From Bacteroidota bacterium (GTDB taxonomy: Bacteria; Bacteroidota; Bacteroidia; Chitinophagales; UBA2359), in the NCBI GenBank assembly GCA_020631675.1, contig JAHDGT010000038.1, forward strand, positions 1-17,378: 17,378 bases of DNA, in the 5' to 3' direction. Within the stretch, counting starts at the first letter, position 1, and every line of letters begins with the position of its first letter. A program made the position numbers and the translations under genes. Shown piece after piece: positions 7,735 to 14,781 of the stretch. Below the pieces are notes generated by a model. The model saw only the letters and a list, made by a program, of their open reading frames with translations, did not search any database and had not been told where the DNA came from.

Positions 7735-7863
7735 AGGGATAGGAGCGGTAATGAAGCCACTGAATGCGCCCTGTTTGGCGGCGTAAAAAGGCGGCCCGGA
7801 GGTAGCCATTTTTACGCCTGCCAAACAGCAGCAGGCAGGGGCTGAATTTTAGCGGATAGCCCG
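7735..7863 (-). repeat. Dispersed hairpin repeat, copy B (inverted relative to copy A)
   Basis: Read on the minus strand, this 129-bp stretch begins CGGGCTATCCG and ends CTCCTATCCCT, as does copy A (132 bp). The block TGGCTACCTCCGGGCCGCC (7790-7808) is enclosed by a 19-bp stem (7771-7789 with 7809-7828, one bulged base). The stem sequence differs from that of copy A, but pairing is kept. It sits between the divergent VOC and kinase-like genes. Confidence 0.75.
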
Positions 7864-7869
7864 ACCCGA

Positions 7870-7971
7870 TTTAAGGCTTGCGCTTGATCAGACTCGAGAC
7901 TCGAGAGATGAGACCCGAGACATTCGTGCTGTATGTCGAAACTTTAGCTACTTGCTGGCGCAAGTCTTAAA
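7870..7971. repeat. 102-bp inverted-repeat element with GAGAC-rich interior
   Basis: TTTAAGGCTTGCGC (7870-7883) is mirrored by GCGCAAGTCTTAAA (7958-7971) with one mismatch in 14. The interior has a tandem tract of GACTCGAGA/GAGACCCGAGAC units (7891-7921), and the right end forms a local hairpin ACTTGC-TGGC-GCAAGT (7950-7965). The GAGAC tract plus hairpin recurs at 10549-10623. It lies 6 bp from copy B of the dispersed repeat. The rest of the gene-free stretch 7618-8041 shows only a short GTTTC tandem at 7628-7640 and a weak promoter-like TACCTTAG at 8011-8018 ahead of the gene at 8042. Confidence 0.6.
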
Positions 7972-8041
7972 GCGGGGGGCGTCCAAATTAAAATAAACAT
8001 AGAAGAACACTACCTTAGCCACAAATTTGAACATTTAAGGT

Positions 8042-9094
8042 ATGATCGGACATACACCCTCTAGAAAGAAACCCTCCTATTTGATCAATAATGAGTTTCG
8101 GCATTATTTGCAGGAACATGGGCGGGCGATCAAGTTGCCTGTTGTGTATCAGGATCTCCTGCGCTATGCCAATTCTTTTCCGTTGATGGATCAGAAGGGA
8201 GAGGATACTTTGTGGGAGACGGTTTTTTATCAGGAATGGGAGCGCGAGGAGATTCATGCGGGCTTGACTAAGATCTATTCCATTCTGCGGGCCGGGGGTG
8301 ATGAGCAGGTCTTGGAGCATTTGAGTGTGGAGCGGATCGACTATTGTACTTTTGGTAATTCTAAGCCTTTCAGGGTGCGGATCATTAATAGGTATAATGA
8401 CAATTTTGACCATTTTTATGTGAAGCGGGCGGATGCTTCGCGGGTGTATGGTCTGGAGTTAGAAGATATGCTATCGCCGAATAGGATCACCTATTTCGTG
8501 GATGGGGACACCTTGATCGAGGAACATATTTCTGGCGTGCCCGGTGATGATTTCATGAAGAAATATTTGGATGATTCCGAGTTCAACCAGATCCGGATCG
8601 CTAAGGAGTTCGTGAAATTCAATGAGCGTTGTTTTGTGCGTTTGCTGGGCGATATGCGCTCTTATAATTATGTGGTCGACATTACCCCTGATATTGAAGG
8701 TTCGCAGTACCGTATGCGGGCCATTGATTTTGACCAGCAATCTTATGAAGGGAGAAAGAGCTTTTATCTGCCCCAGTATTTTAAGAGCAATAACCCGGTG
8801 ATCTTCTTGGGCATGAAGCATATGAACCCGGATACGGTGCGGCAATACCAATTGGAAGAACGCAGCATGATCGCGCGTAGGGTACGCACGAACCATTTTC
8901 AAATCAACCAGCTATTCCGTTGCATGATGAAGGATAAGATCTCTACGGAGGGGAAAGCTTTGAAATTGAAAGAGGAATTAGGCGAACACCATAAAACCGA
9001 TCGTTTTAATAGCTGTAGGAATATGGGACAGGTGGTGATGACCAATATTGAATTGCTATTGGCTGATGATTTTAAGCAGAGTATAATTTTATAA
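8042..9094 (+). CDS. Unrecognised protein with kinase-fold (phosphotransferase-like) motifs
   Basis: This 350-residue soluble protein has no signal peptide or membrane segment. I do not recognise a named family, but the middle part reads like an aminoglycoside-phosphotransferase or protein-kinase fold in the right order: FYVKR with a candidate ATP-binding Lys128; GLELEDML with Glu139 or Glu141 as the helix-C acid; a hinge-like TLIEEHISG (157-165); LLGDMRSYNYVVD with Asp204 and Asn209 at the D-x4-N spacing of the catalytic loop HGDxxxxN; and AIDFD with Asp229 or Asp231 as the DFG-type acid. The usual His before the catalytic Asp is Leu202-Gly203 here, and no glycine-rich loop stands out (Gly85-Gly86 is possible but early). 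The last 90 residues are basic and probably helical. It lies immediately upstream of the rpsF operon, codirectional, with a separate promoter between. Kinase activity is inference. Confidence 0.75.
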   Translation: MIGHTPSRKKPSYLINNEFRHYLQEHGRAIKLPVVYQDLLRYANSFPLMDQKGEDTLWETVFYQEWEREEIHAGLTKIYSILRAGGDEQVLEHLSVERIDYCTFGNSKPFRVRIINRYNDNFDHFYVKRADASRVYGLELEDMLSPNRITYFVDGDTLIEEHISGVPGDDFMKKYLDDSEFNQIRIAKEFVKFNERCFVRLLGDMRSYNYVVDITPDIEGSQYRMRAIDFDQQSYEGRKSFYLPQYFKSNNPVIFLGMKHMNPDTVRQYQLEERSMIARRVRTNHFQINQLFRCMMKDKISTEGKALKLKEELGEHHKTDRFNSCRNMGQVVMTNIELLLADDFKQSIIL

Positions 9095-9111
9095 AACCGC
9101 TTCTTTCACAA

Positions 9112-9143
9112 TTTCTTAATCTCACTGATTTCTCTTACCTTTG
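9112..9143 (+). promoter_or_regulatory. Promoter of the rpsF-rpsR-rplI operon
   Basis: TACCTTTG at 9136-9143 matches the Bacteroidota -7 consensus TAnnTTTG exactly. TTTC at 9112-9115, spaced by 20 bases, matches the -33 TTTG at three of four positions. This would give a leader of about 90 bases before the rpsF ATG. Confidence 0.7.
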
Positions 9144-9240
9144 CGCCCTCGAATCGGTATGATTCCATATTCTATCACTGAGGTTTGGTGAATTGACTAT
9201 ATAATATAGTGTAAAGCCACTCCTTTTAATAAGCGAAAGA
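9144..9240 (+). promoter_or_regulatory. rpsF 5' leader with two small hairpins
   Basis: The leader contains GAATC-GGTAT-GATTC (9151-9165) and a perfect ACTATAT-A-ATATAGT palindrome (9196-9210), followed by TAATAAGCGAAAGA before the ATG with no Shine-Dalgarno sequence. In many bacteria rpsF leaders bind the S6:S18 complex through a CCG-containing bulge. I find no CCG in this leader, so autoregulation of that type is not supported, though some structure is present. Confidence 0.3.
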
Positions 9241-9621
9241 ATGCTTAAAACTTATGAAACTACCATCATCTTCACCCCTGTGTTGCAAGATGGAGAGGTA
9301 AAAGAAGTTATAGGCAAATACCGAGAGTCTTTATCTTCATTTGGTGGCGACATCAAGCATGAGGATTTTTGGGGACTTCGGCAATTGGCCTATCCAATTC
9401 AACGTAAAACCACGGGTATTTACTTGGTTTTGGAGTACACTGGTGACCAAGATACAGTAGCAAAGTTAGAGCTTACAATGAAGCGTGACGAGGCGAATGT
9501 ATTGCGTTTCTTAACCACTCGTTTAGACAAGTTCGCATTGGAGTACAATGAAAACAAGCGTAAAGGCTTGGTGGGTGCGAACAAGAAAGCCGCTGCCGAC
9601 AATGGTGGTGGTGACGCTTAA
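9241..9621 (+). CDS. rpsF: 30S ribosomal protein bS6
   Basis: This 126-residue protein is S6 of the small subunit, which pairs with S18 on the platform. The N-terminal strand MLKTYETTIIFTPVL, the ...GGDIKHEDFWGLRQLAYPIQRKTTGIYLVLEY core and the NVLRFLTTRLD ending are the conserved S6 pattern; the usual length is 95-135. The C-terminal tail after about residue 105 is basic, then Ala/Gly-rich, as is common in S6. It is the first gene of the operon rpsF-rpsR-rplI; rpsR begins 26 bases after its stop. The codon choice is regular and nothing is unusual. Confidence 0.97.
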   Translation: MLKTYETTIIFTPVLQDGEVKEVIGKYRESLSSFGGDIKHEDFWGLRQLAYPIQRKTTGIYLVLEYTGDQDTVAKLELTMKRDEANVLRFLTTRLDKFALEYNENKRKGLVGANKKAAADNGGGDA

Positions 9622-9647
9622 TTCCATTCACCTCAAAAACTCATTTC

Positions 9648-9938
9648 ATGCAAAAAAGAAATCAACGTCGCAACAGTGCGAACAGAGAGATCCGTTACTT
9701 GACTTCACCAAAGATCGGTCGCAACAGCAATAAATATTGCCGTTTCAAGAAGTACCGCATCAAGTACATCGACTATAAAGATCCTGAATTCTTGAAGCGT
9801 TTCTTGAACGCGCAGGGTAAGATTTTACCTCGCCGTTTAACAGGTAACTCTTTGAAATTCCAGCGTCGTGTTGCGCAAGCCGTAAAACGCGCTCGCCACT
9901 TAGCTTTATTGCCATACGTTACGGATAATTTGAAGTAA
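9648..9938 (+). CDS. rpsR: 30S ribosomal protein bS18
   Basis: This 96-residue, strongly basic protein is S18. The diagnostic region is IDYKDPEFLKRFLNAQGKILPRRLTGNSLKFQRRVAQAVKRARHLALLPY (about 36-90), with the conserved KILPRR-TG and KRAR-LALLPY motifs. Only one cysteine (in KYCRFKKY) remains of the set found in zinc-type S18 copies, so this is the zinc-independent form or close to it. The start ATG at 9648 gives the normal N-terminus (MQKRNQRRNS). It binds 16S rRNA together with S6, and lies between rpsF and rplI in the standard order. Confidence 0.97.
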   Translation: MQKRNQRRNSANREIRYLTSPKIGRNSNKYCRFKKYRIKYIDYKDPEFLKRFLNAQGKILPRRLTGNSLKFQRRVAQAVKRARHLALLPYVTDNLK

Positions 9939-10024
9939 AGTATAGCATAGTAAGCATTGGTCGAAAAAGTCTTGCTCTATTTATTGACCAAGACGATTAC
10001 ATGATCCTTTAAAGACAATCGAAC

Positions 10025-10471
10025 ATGCAAATCATCTTATTACAAGATATAGAAGGCTTAGGTGGTCAGTACGAAACGGTAAACGTAAAAAACGGCTACG
10101 GTCGTAACTACTTGATCCCTAAGAAGCTGGCAATGATCGCTAATAAAGATAATAGCGCAGTTGCAGCCAGCAAACTGGAAGAGCTACGTGCTGCTGAAGC
10201 ACGTATCATCCAGAATATCGAAGACATGATGGAGAAAATCAAAGCGCAACCGCTTACCATCGGTGCTAAAGTCGGTACGACCGACAAGATCTTCGGTAGT
10301 GTGAATAACGTACAATTGGCAGAAGCCATCAAACGCCAGACTGGCGTTGAGGTAGATCGTCGTAAGATCGTTCTTCATGAAGAAGTTAAAACTTTGGGTA
10401 CTTATTCCGCATCTATCCGCTTCCGCGAGGGTGTGAAGTACGACTTCGATTTTGAAGTGGTATCTGAGTAA
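10025..10471 (+). CDS. rplI: 50S ribosomal protein bL9
   Basis: This 148-residue protein has the two-domain L9 form. The N-terminal domain has the signature GLGGQYETVNVKNGYGRNYLIPKKLAMIA (about 12-39), followed by the long connecting helix (about 42-75) and the C-terminal rRNA-binding domain (FGSVNNVQLAEAIKRQTGVEVDRRKIVL). Length is that of E. coli L9 (149). It is separated from rpsR by 86 bases that contain a weak 6-bp inverted repeat (TTGGTC 9957-9962 with GACCAA 9986-9991), without a clear promoter or terminator. A strong terminator follows 17 bases after its stop, closing the operon. Confidence 0.97.
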   Translation: MQIILLQDIEGLGGQYETVNVKNGYGRNYLIPKKLAMIANKDNSAVAASKLEELRAAEARIIQNIEDMMEKIKAQPLTIGAKVGTTDKIFGSVNNVQLAEAIKRQTGVEVDRRKIVLHEEVKTLGTYSASIRFREGVKYDFDFEVVSE

Positions 10472-10488
10472 GACTTAACTTACAAGTG

Positions 10489-10528
10489 AAAAAGGGGCTG
10501 TCTCAATATTTGAGACAGCCCCTTTTTT
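10489..10528. terminator. Bidirectional intrinsic terminator between rplI and rfbB
   Basis: AAAAAGGGGCTGTCTCA (10489-10505) pairs perfectly with 10511-10527 around ATATT, with a GC-rich lower stem and T6 on the plus strand. On the minus strand the A5 run becomes T5, so the same hairpin can end both the ribosomal operon and the convergent rfbB transcript. Confidence 0.9.
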
Positions 10529-10548
10529 AGCTTCCAGTGTTTGTGTCA

Positions 10549-10623
10549 TCAGACTAGAGATTTGAGACCCGAGACGTGAGACGTGAGATTTGATTTCTTG
10601 CTGACGCAAGATTAGAAAATCAA
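10549..10623. repeat. GAGAC-rich repeat with CTTGC hairpin, second copy
   Basis: CAGACTAGAGA..TGAGACCCGAGACGTGAGACGTGAGA is followed by the hairpin TCTTGC-TGAC-GCAAGA (10596-10611), the same arrangement as at 7889-7965 (CAGACTCGAGA, TGAGACCCGAGAC, ACTTGC-TGGC-GCAAGT). Here an outer pair TTGATTT (10590-10596) and AAATCAA (10617-10623) extends the hairpin into the stop codon of rfbB. It looks like a dispersed short repeat. Confidence 0.55.
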
Positions 10624-11681
10624 CGTTCCACGTACTGATCTTCGTAGTATTTCTGGTAGTTACCGGAGGTGACATTCTCCATCCATTCTTCATTGGCTAA
10701 ATACCAATCTACCGTTTTTTCTAAGCCTTCCTCGAATTGTAGAGATGGACTCCATCCCAGCTCCGTTTTCAGCTTAGTAGCGTCTATGGCGTAACGGCGA
10801 TCATGGCCCGCACGATCCTTAACGAAGGTGATCAGTTTAGCAGCCGTACCCGGCTCATTGCCCAACTTTTTATCCATGATCTTGCAAAGCACATGGATCA
10901 GATCGATGTTTTGCCACTCATTATCTCCACCAATATTGTAGGTCTCTCCTAATTTACCTTCGTGGAAGATCACATCAATGGCAGAGCAGTGATCGTCTAC
11001 CCAAAGCCAGTCGCGGGTATACTTCCCATCTCCGTAGATCGGAATGGTTTTACCGTGCTTGATGTTGTTGATCGACAAAGGCAATAACTTCTCTGGGAAT
11101 TGATATGGGCCGTAGTTGTTAGAACAGTTGGAGATCACTATAGGCATATCATAGGTGTGCCAATAGGCGCGCACCAAGTGATCAGAACTTGCTTTACTCG
11201 CAGAATAAGGAGAGCGAGGGTCATAGGAGGTCGTCTCTACGAAGAAACCCGTTTTGCCCAAGGTACCATATACCTCATCCGTACTCACATGGTAAAATAG
11301 CTTACCGTCAAAATCACCCGCCCAAGCATTCTTAGCCGAGTTCAACAAATTGACCGTACCTACGATATTGGTATAGATGAAATCCAGAGGCGAACTGATC
11401 GAGCGATCCACATGCGATTCCGCAGCCAAGTGAATCACCGCATCAAAACTGCGCTCCGAGAATAGCTGATCCACAAATTCTTTATCTACGATATTCCCTT
11501 TAATGAATTCGTAGTTAGATGCGTTTTCCACATCTTTCAAATTCGTCAGATTACCCGCATAGGTCAATACATCCAAATTGACAATATGGTAATTCGGGTA
11601 GCGTTCTACCATTCGGCGCACCAAGTGGGAACCGATGAAACCGGCTCCACCTGTAATGAGTATGGTCTTTTTGTTTTCCAT
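10620..11681 (-). CDS. rfbB: dTDP-glucose 4,6-dehydratase
   Basis: This 353-residue extended SDR enzyme converts dTDP-glucose to dTDP-4-keto-6-deoxyglucose, the second step towards dTDP-rhamnose and related deoxysugars. Seen in the sequence: the NAD-binding GGAGFIGSH (11-19), the catalytic STDEVYG with Thr134-Asp135-Glu136, YSASKA with Tyr159 and Lys163, and the family-specific NNYGPYQFPEKL and GHDRRYAID. Asp135 and Glu136 are the acid/base pair specific to this dehydratase and set it apart from epimerases. The other rml genes (rmlA, rmlC, rmlD) are not in the window. It starts 24 bases after the UDP-glucuronate decarboxylase gene on the same strand, so the two are probably cotranscribed. The 3' end runs into a hairpin repeat and then a bidirectional terminator. 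Confidence 0.96.
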   Translation of the reverse strand: MENKKTILITGGAGFIGSHLVRRMVERYPNYHIVNLDVLTYAGNLTNLKDVENASNYEFIKGNIVDKEFVDQLFSERSFDAVIHLAAESHVDRSISSPLDFIYTNIVGTVNLLNSAKNAWAGDFDGKLFYHVSTDEVYGTLGKTGFFVETTSYDPRSPYSASKASSDHLVRAYWHTYDMPIVISNCSNNYGPYQFPEKLLPLSINNIKHGKTIPIYGDGKYTRDWLWVDDHCSAIDVIFHEGKLGETYNIGGDNEWQNIDLIHVLCKIMDKKLGNEPGTAAKLITFVKDRAGHDRRYAIDATKLKTELGWSPSLQFEEGLEKTVDWYLANEEWMENVTSGNYQKYYEDQYVER

Positions 11682-11705
11682 AGTTTAGCTTGTAAAAGTA
11701 GTAGC

Positions 11706-12662
11706 TTAAGAAAGTTTCCCTACTGCTTCTTTAAAGTAGTCATAAGTTTTACGTAATCCTTCGGCCCGCGTCACCTGTGGCGACCACGATAACAGTTCCT
11801 GCGCTTTGCTGATGTCTGGTCTACGTTTTTTAGGGTCATCTGTCGGCAGATCCTCGAACACCAATTCAGAGCGGGTATCTGTTAAGGATACGACCTCTTC
11901 TGCCAGCTGCTTGATCGTGATCTCTACTGGATTACCCACATTCACCGGCAGGTGATAATCACTCATCAACAAGCGGAAAATGCCATCCACGGTATCACTC
12001 ACATAGCAGAAAGAACGGGTCTGTTGCCCATCTCCATAAATGGTGATCGGCTCATCTTTGATCGCTTGACGCAAGAAGTTGGGCAAAGCACGTCCGTCAA
12101 ACAAACGCATGCGCGGACCATAGGTGTTAAAGATCCTAACGATCCGTGTCTCTACCCCATGAAAGTTGTGGTAAGCCATGGTCATGGCTTCTAAGAAGCG
12201 CTTCGCTTCATCATATACCCCTCTTGGACCTACGGGGTTCACATTGCCCCAATATTCTTCCGCCTGCGGGTGTACCAGAGGGTCGCCGTAGACCTCCGAG
12301 GTAGAAGCCACTAGTATACGAGCCTTCTTCGCATTGGCTAAACCCAGCAGATTATGCGTACCCAAAGAACCCACTTTCAAAGTCTGGATCGGCATTTTAA
12401 GATAGTCGATCGGACTGGCTGGTGAGGCGAAGTGTAGAATATAATCCAGCTTACCGGGTACATGCACGAACTTGGTCACATCATGGTGGTAGAAATGAAA
12501 ATCATCCCTAGGAAACAGATGGCTGATATTATCCATGCTGCCCGTGAGCAGGTTATCCATGCCGATCACCTCGAAGCCTTCGGCAAGGAAGCGGTCGCAA
12601 AGGTGGGAGCCAATGAAGCCTGCTGCACCTGTGATTAATACTCGCTGCTTATCTGTTTTCAT
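11706..12662 (-). CDS. UDP-glucuronate decarboxylase (UDP-xylose synthase)
   Basis: This 318-residue extended SDR enzyme makes UDP-xylose from UDP-glucuronate. The NAD-binding GAAGFIGSH lies at 12-20. UXS-specific signatures are HFASPASPIDYLKMPIQTLKVGS (77-99), STSEVYGDP with Ser122-Glu123, GPRGVYDEAKR with Tyr150 and Lys154, and RIFNTYGPRM...DGRALPNFL. The SPxDYxxxPIxTLKVG pattern separates it from UDP-glucose epimerases. Length agrees with soluble bacterial UXS (about 310-320), without the N-terminal membrane anchor of animal enzymes. It sits directly before rfbB (24-base gap) and 34 bases after the PhoD-like gene, giving a nucleotide-sugar pair that probably feeds cell-surface polysaccharide synthesis. 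Confidence 0.94.
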   Translation of the reverse strand: MKTDKQRVLITGAAGFIGSHLCDRFLAEGFEVIGMDNLLTGSMDNISHLFPRDDFHFYHHDVTKFVHVPGKLDYILHFASPASPIDYLKMPIQTLKVGSLGTHNLLGLANAKKARILVASTSEVYGDPLVHPQAEEYWGNVNPVGPRGVYDEAKRFLEAMTMAYHNFHGVETRIVRIFNTYGPRMRLFDGRALPNFLRQAIKDEPITIYGDGQQTRSFCYVSDTVDGIFRLLMSDYHLPVNVGNPVEITIKQLAEEVVSLTDTRSELVFEDLPTDDPKKRRPDISKAQELLSWSPQVTRAEGLRKTYDYFKEAVGKLS

Positions 12663-12666
12663 GCTG

Positions 12667-12674
12667 CGAAGATA
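12667..12674 (-). promoter_or_regulatory. Candidate -7 element for the decarboxylase/rfbB pair
   Basis: On the minus strand TATCTTCG differs from TAnnTTTG at one base and ends only 4 bases before the ATG at 12662. No clear -33 box is seen. If real, the two sugar genes are transcribed apart from the phosphatase gene, with an almost leaderless mRNA. Confidence 0.3.
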
Positions 12675-12696
12675 GCAATCTATAAAATGGGGGTAC

Positions 12697-14721
12697 TTAT
12701 TTCTGTAAAATGATCTTACGACTCAATTCCCCTTTCTCTGTTGTGATCTTGTAGACATAAGCACCTGCTGCAAGCTGATCGCCTTTAAGGTGTAGGGAAT
12801 AGATGCCAGGTGCTTGGAATTCATTCAGCAACTGTGCTACTTTCTTGCCTGTAATGTCAAATAAACTAATGTTCACTTGCTGTGCATCATTGACCGCATA
12901 GGTTAACTGATTCTCCACCGTGAAAGGATTCGGATTGGTTGATAAGATCAATAGTCCGGGCTCATTGTTGGCATTCAATTCTTCAACGGCAACGTAAACC
13001 GGTGCGGGATCGGCATAACCCGGATTTTCCGCTAAGGCTTCTTCTGCCGCTTGTAAGAAGCTATTACCGCTATCGGTATAAAAGGAAGGTCCATTTGACT
13101 CATCTGTATTTGGGTCTAACTTATCATTTAAATAGTACCAGTCTGCCTGTGCCTGCCCTTCTTGAAGATCCAAGATGAAGTAGCCATGATCAAAAATATT
13201 GACAAAAGAACCGTGCGGATTCGCACCTAATGCAATGGTTTCCACTACAGATAGATCAAAAGGTAGCTCTAGATCAATATCATCACCATTGGCAGAAGTG
13301 ACACTAGGGGTAACGAACTCAACAGCTACAGCGCCCTCGCCTGTTTCTGCATCATAATTATCGGTAAAGTCGGTGGTCACATCAAAGGCCATACCCATAT
13401 GGATATCTCCTGTGATCACAACCACATCCTCAATATTATTATCCGCTATATGCCCAAGCACTTTATTACGATCGGATACATAGCCATCCCATTGGTCGTC
13501 ATTGACAAGGATACCCAAAAAGTTGGTTGGTGCCATGATCACCTGATTACCAATTATTTTCCACTGGGCTGTGCTATTGTCTAACTGCTCGATGAACCAA
13601 TTGTATTGTTCTTCCCCTAAAATGGTTCTGGTCGTATCCGCCATACCTTCTTCATCATCAGCTTGCTGGTCACGACCTGCCAAACGGGTGTCGATCATGA
13701 TCAAGTCGCATAAATCACCATAGCTGACCGTACGGTACACTCTCTGCTCCTCCCCTTCCGCAGCATCTCGGATGGGTAACCATTCAAAGTAAGCTTGTAC
13801 GCCAGCTGCCTTGCGGTCTTCCCATGCGCCCTCTACGCCTTCTGTATGATTTTGTGCACCATCTTTCCAAGCATCATTAGCGGTCTCATGATCATCCCAA
13901 ACGGTGATGAATGGGAATTGCTGGTGCAGCTCACGTAAGTGTGGATCCAAACGGTATAATGAGTGGCGGGTACGGTAATCGCTAATATCCAAGATCTCAT
14001 GCTCTGGCTCGAAGACTCTTGGTGCATCTGTACTATCCACAAAATCATCTCCGATGCCGTATTCATAGATGTAATCTCCTAAGTGGATGATCGCATTCAG
14101 ATCCAGGTGCTGCGCTAAGTTTCCGTATGCACCAAAGAAGCCTTGCTGGTAGTGGCTACAAGATACCACGCCAAAGCGCAAGCGATCCACATTGCCTATT
14201 GGTGTAGTTAAAGTACGACCAACGATCGAAGGCATTTCCGCATGTTCGAATTGGTAGTAATAGTAGGTATTGGCTTCTAAGCCTGTTACATCCACCTTAA
14301 CAGTATAGTCTTCATCTGGTCCGGTGGTCACCGATCCCGAAGCGATCACATCTTCCATGCCTACATCTGTTGCCATGCTCCAGTTCACTGTTACTGGCCC
14401 TGTAGCATCAGTGGTCACTCTGGTCCAGATAAGCACTCGATCAGCTAAAGGGTCGCCTGAAGCCACACCGTGGTAGAAAGGGGCTAAAGCCTCCTCATAG
14501 GTAGCGGTTTTTTCAACGCCATCTAATTCGCGAGCGTGAGAATAGAGCGTCACATCGCCATTGTCGCGAGCACGTTCCATCATTTCTTCCCAAGAGCCGA
14601 TATCGTCGGGCGAGATCAGCTCTTGAATATCTTCTAAGGTGATATCTTTGTTGTCGGTTTGCGCGATCGCTGCTAAAGGCATGATCAATGCGCATAGCAT
14701 CAGTAGTAAACTATGTTTCAT
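12697..14721 (-). CDS. phoD: PhoD-family alkaline phosphatase/phosphodiesterase with T9SS sorting domain
   Basis: This 674-residue protein is exported: a signal peptide (MKHSLLLMLCALIMPLAAIAQ, cleavage near residue 20) opens it. A PhoD-type N-terminal fibronectin-like domain follows (about 80-175, FYHGVASGDPLADRVLIWTRV), then the metallophosphatase domain with SCSHYQQG (187-194), GDYIYE (215-220), WDDHET (275-280) and, further on, VVITGDIHMG, which hold the usual Cys, Asp and His metal ligands. PhoD enzymes hydrolyse phosphomono- and diesters and use Fe and Ca ions. The last 80 or so residues (from LILSTNPNPF, with ISLFDITGKKV, GIYSLHL and GAYVYKI) form a type-A T9SS sorting domain, so the enzyme is sent to the surface or outside. 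The segment of 55 or so residues between the signal and the PhoD domain is acidic and unassigned. Confidence 0.93.
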   Translation of the reverse strand: MKHSLLLMLCALIMPLAAIAQTDNKDITLEDIQELISPDDIGSWEEMMERARDNGDVTLYSHARELDGVEKTATYEEALAPFYHGVASGDPLADRVLIWTRVTTDATGPVTVNWSMATDVGMEDVIASGSVTTGPDEDYTVKVDVTGLEANTYYYYQFEHAEMPSIVGRTLTTPIGNVDRLRFGVVSCSHYQQGFFGAYGNLAQHLDLNAIIHLGDYIYEYGIGDDFVDSTDAPRVFEPEHEILDISDYRTRHSLYRLDPHLRELHQQFPFITVWDDHETANDAWKDGAQNHTEGVEGAWEDRKAAGVQAYFEWLPIRDAAEGEEQRVYRTVSYGDLCDLIMIDTRLAGRDQQADDEEGMADTTRTILGEEQYNWFIEQLDNSTAQWKIIGNQVIMAPTNFLGILVNDDQWDGYVSDRNKVLGHIADNNIEDVVVITGDIHMGMAFDVTTDFTDNYDAETGEGAVAVEFVTPSVTSANGDDIDLELPFDLSVVETIALGANPHGSFVNIFDHGYFILDLQEGQAQADWYYLNDKLDPNTDESNGPSFYTDSGNSFLQAAEEALAENPGYADPAPVYVAVEELNANNEPGLLILSTNPNPFTVENQLTYAVNDAQQVNISLFDITGKKVAQLLNEFQAPGIYSLHLKGDQLAAGAYVYKITTEKGELSRKIILQK

Positions 14722-14737
14722 TGGTGTTTATTTTCCA

Positions 14738-14761
14738 CAAAAATAATCAATGCTTGCATTG
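14738..14761 (-). promoter_or_regulatory. PhoD gene promoter with adjacent palindrome
   Basis: On the minus strand TATTTTTG (14738-14745) matches TAnnTTTG exactly, 16 bases before the ATG. Two bases further upstream is the inverted repeat CAATGC-TT-GCATTG (14748-14761), placed between the -7 box and the expected -33 region, where a repressor or activator could act. It does not resemble the TGTCAT-type Pho box known from Proteobacteria. No good -33 box is visible. Confidence 0.45.
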
Positions 14762-14781
14762 TTTATATGTTTTGAGTGTAA

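Noticed and set aside
7891..7921. CRISPR-like or tandem-repeat array
   Set aside because: Units of GACTCGAGA/GAGAC are short, irregular and without spacers.
8015..8902. Minus-strand open frames of 132 and 143 codons opposite the kinase-like gene
   Set aside because: They are antisense shadows with unusual composition; the plus-strand frame has coherent motifs.
9144..9240. S6:S18-binding riboregulator in the rpsF leader
   Set aside because: The CCG-containing bulge expected for that motif is absent, so only small unassigned hairpins are recorded.
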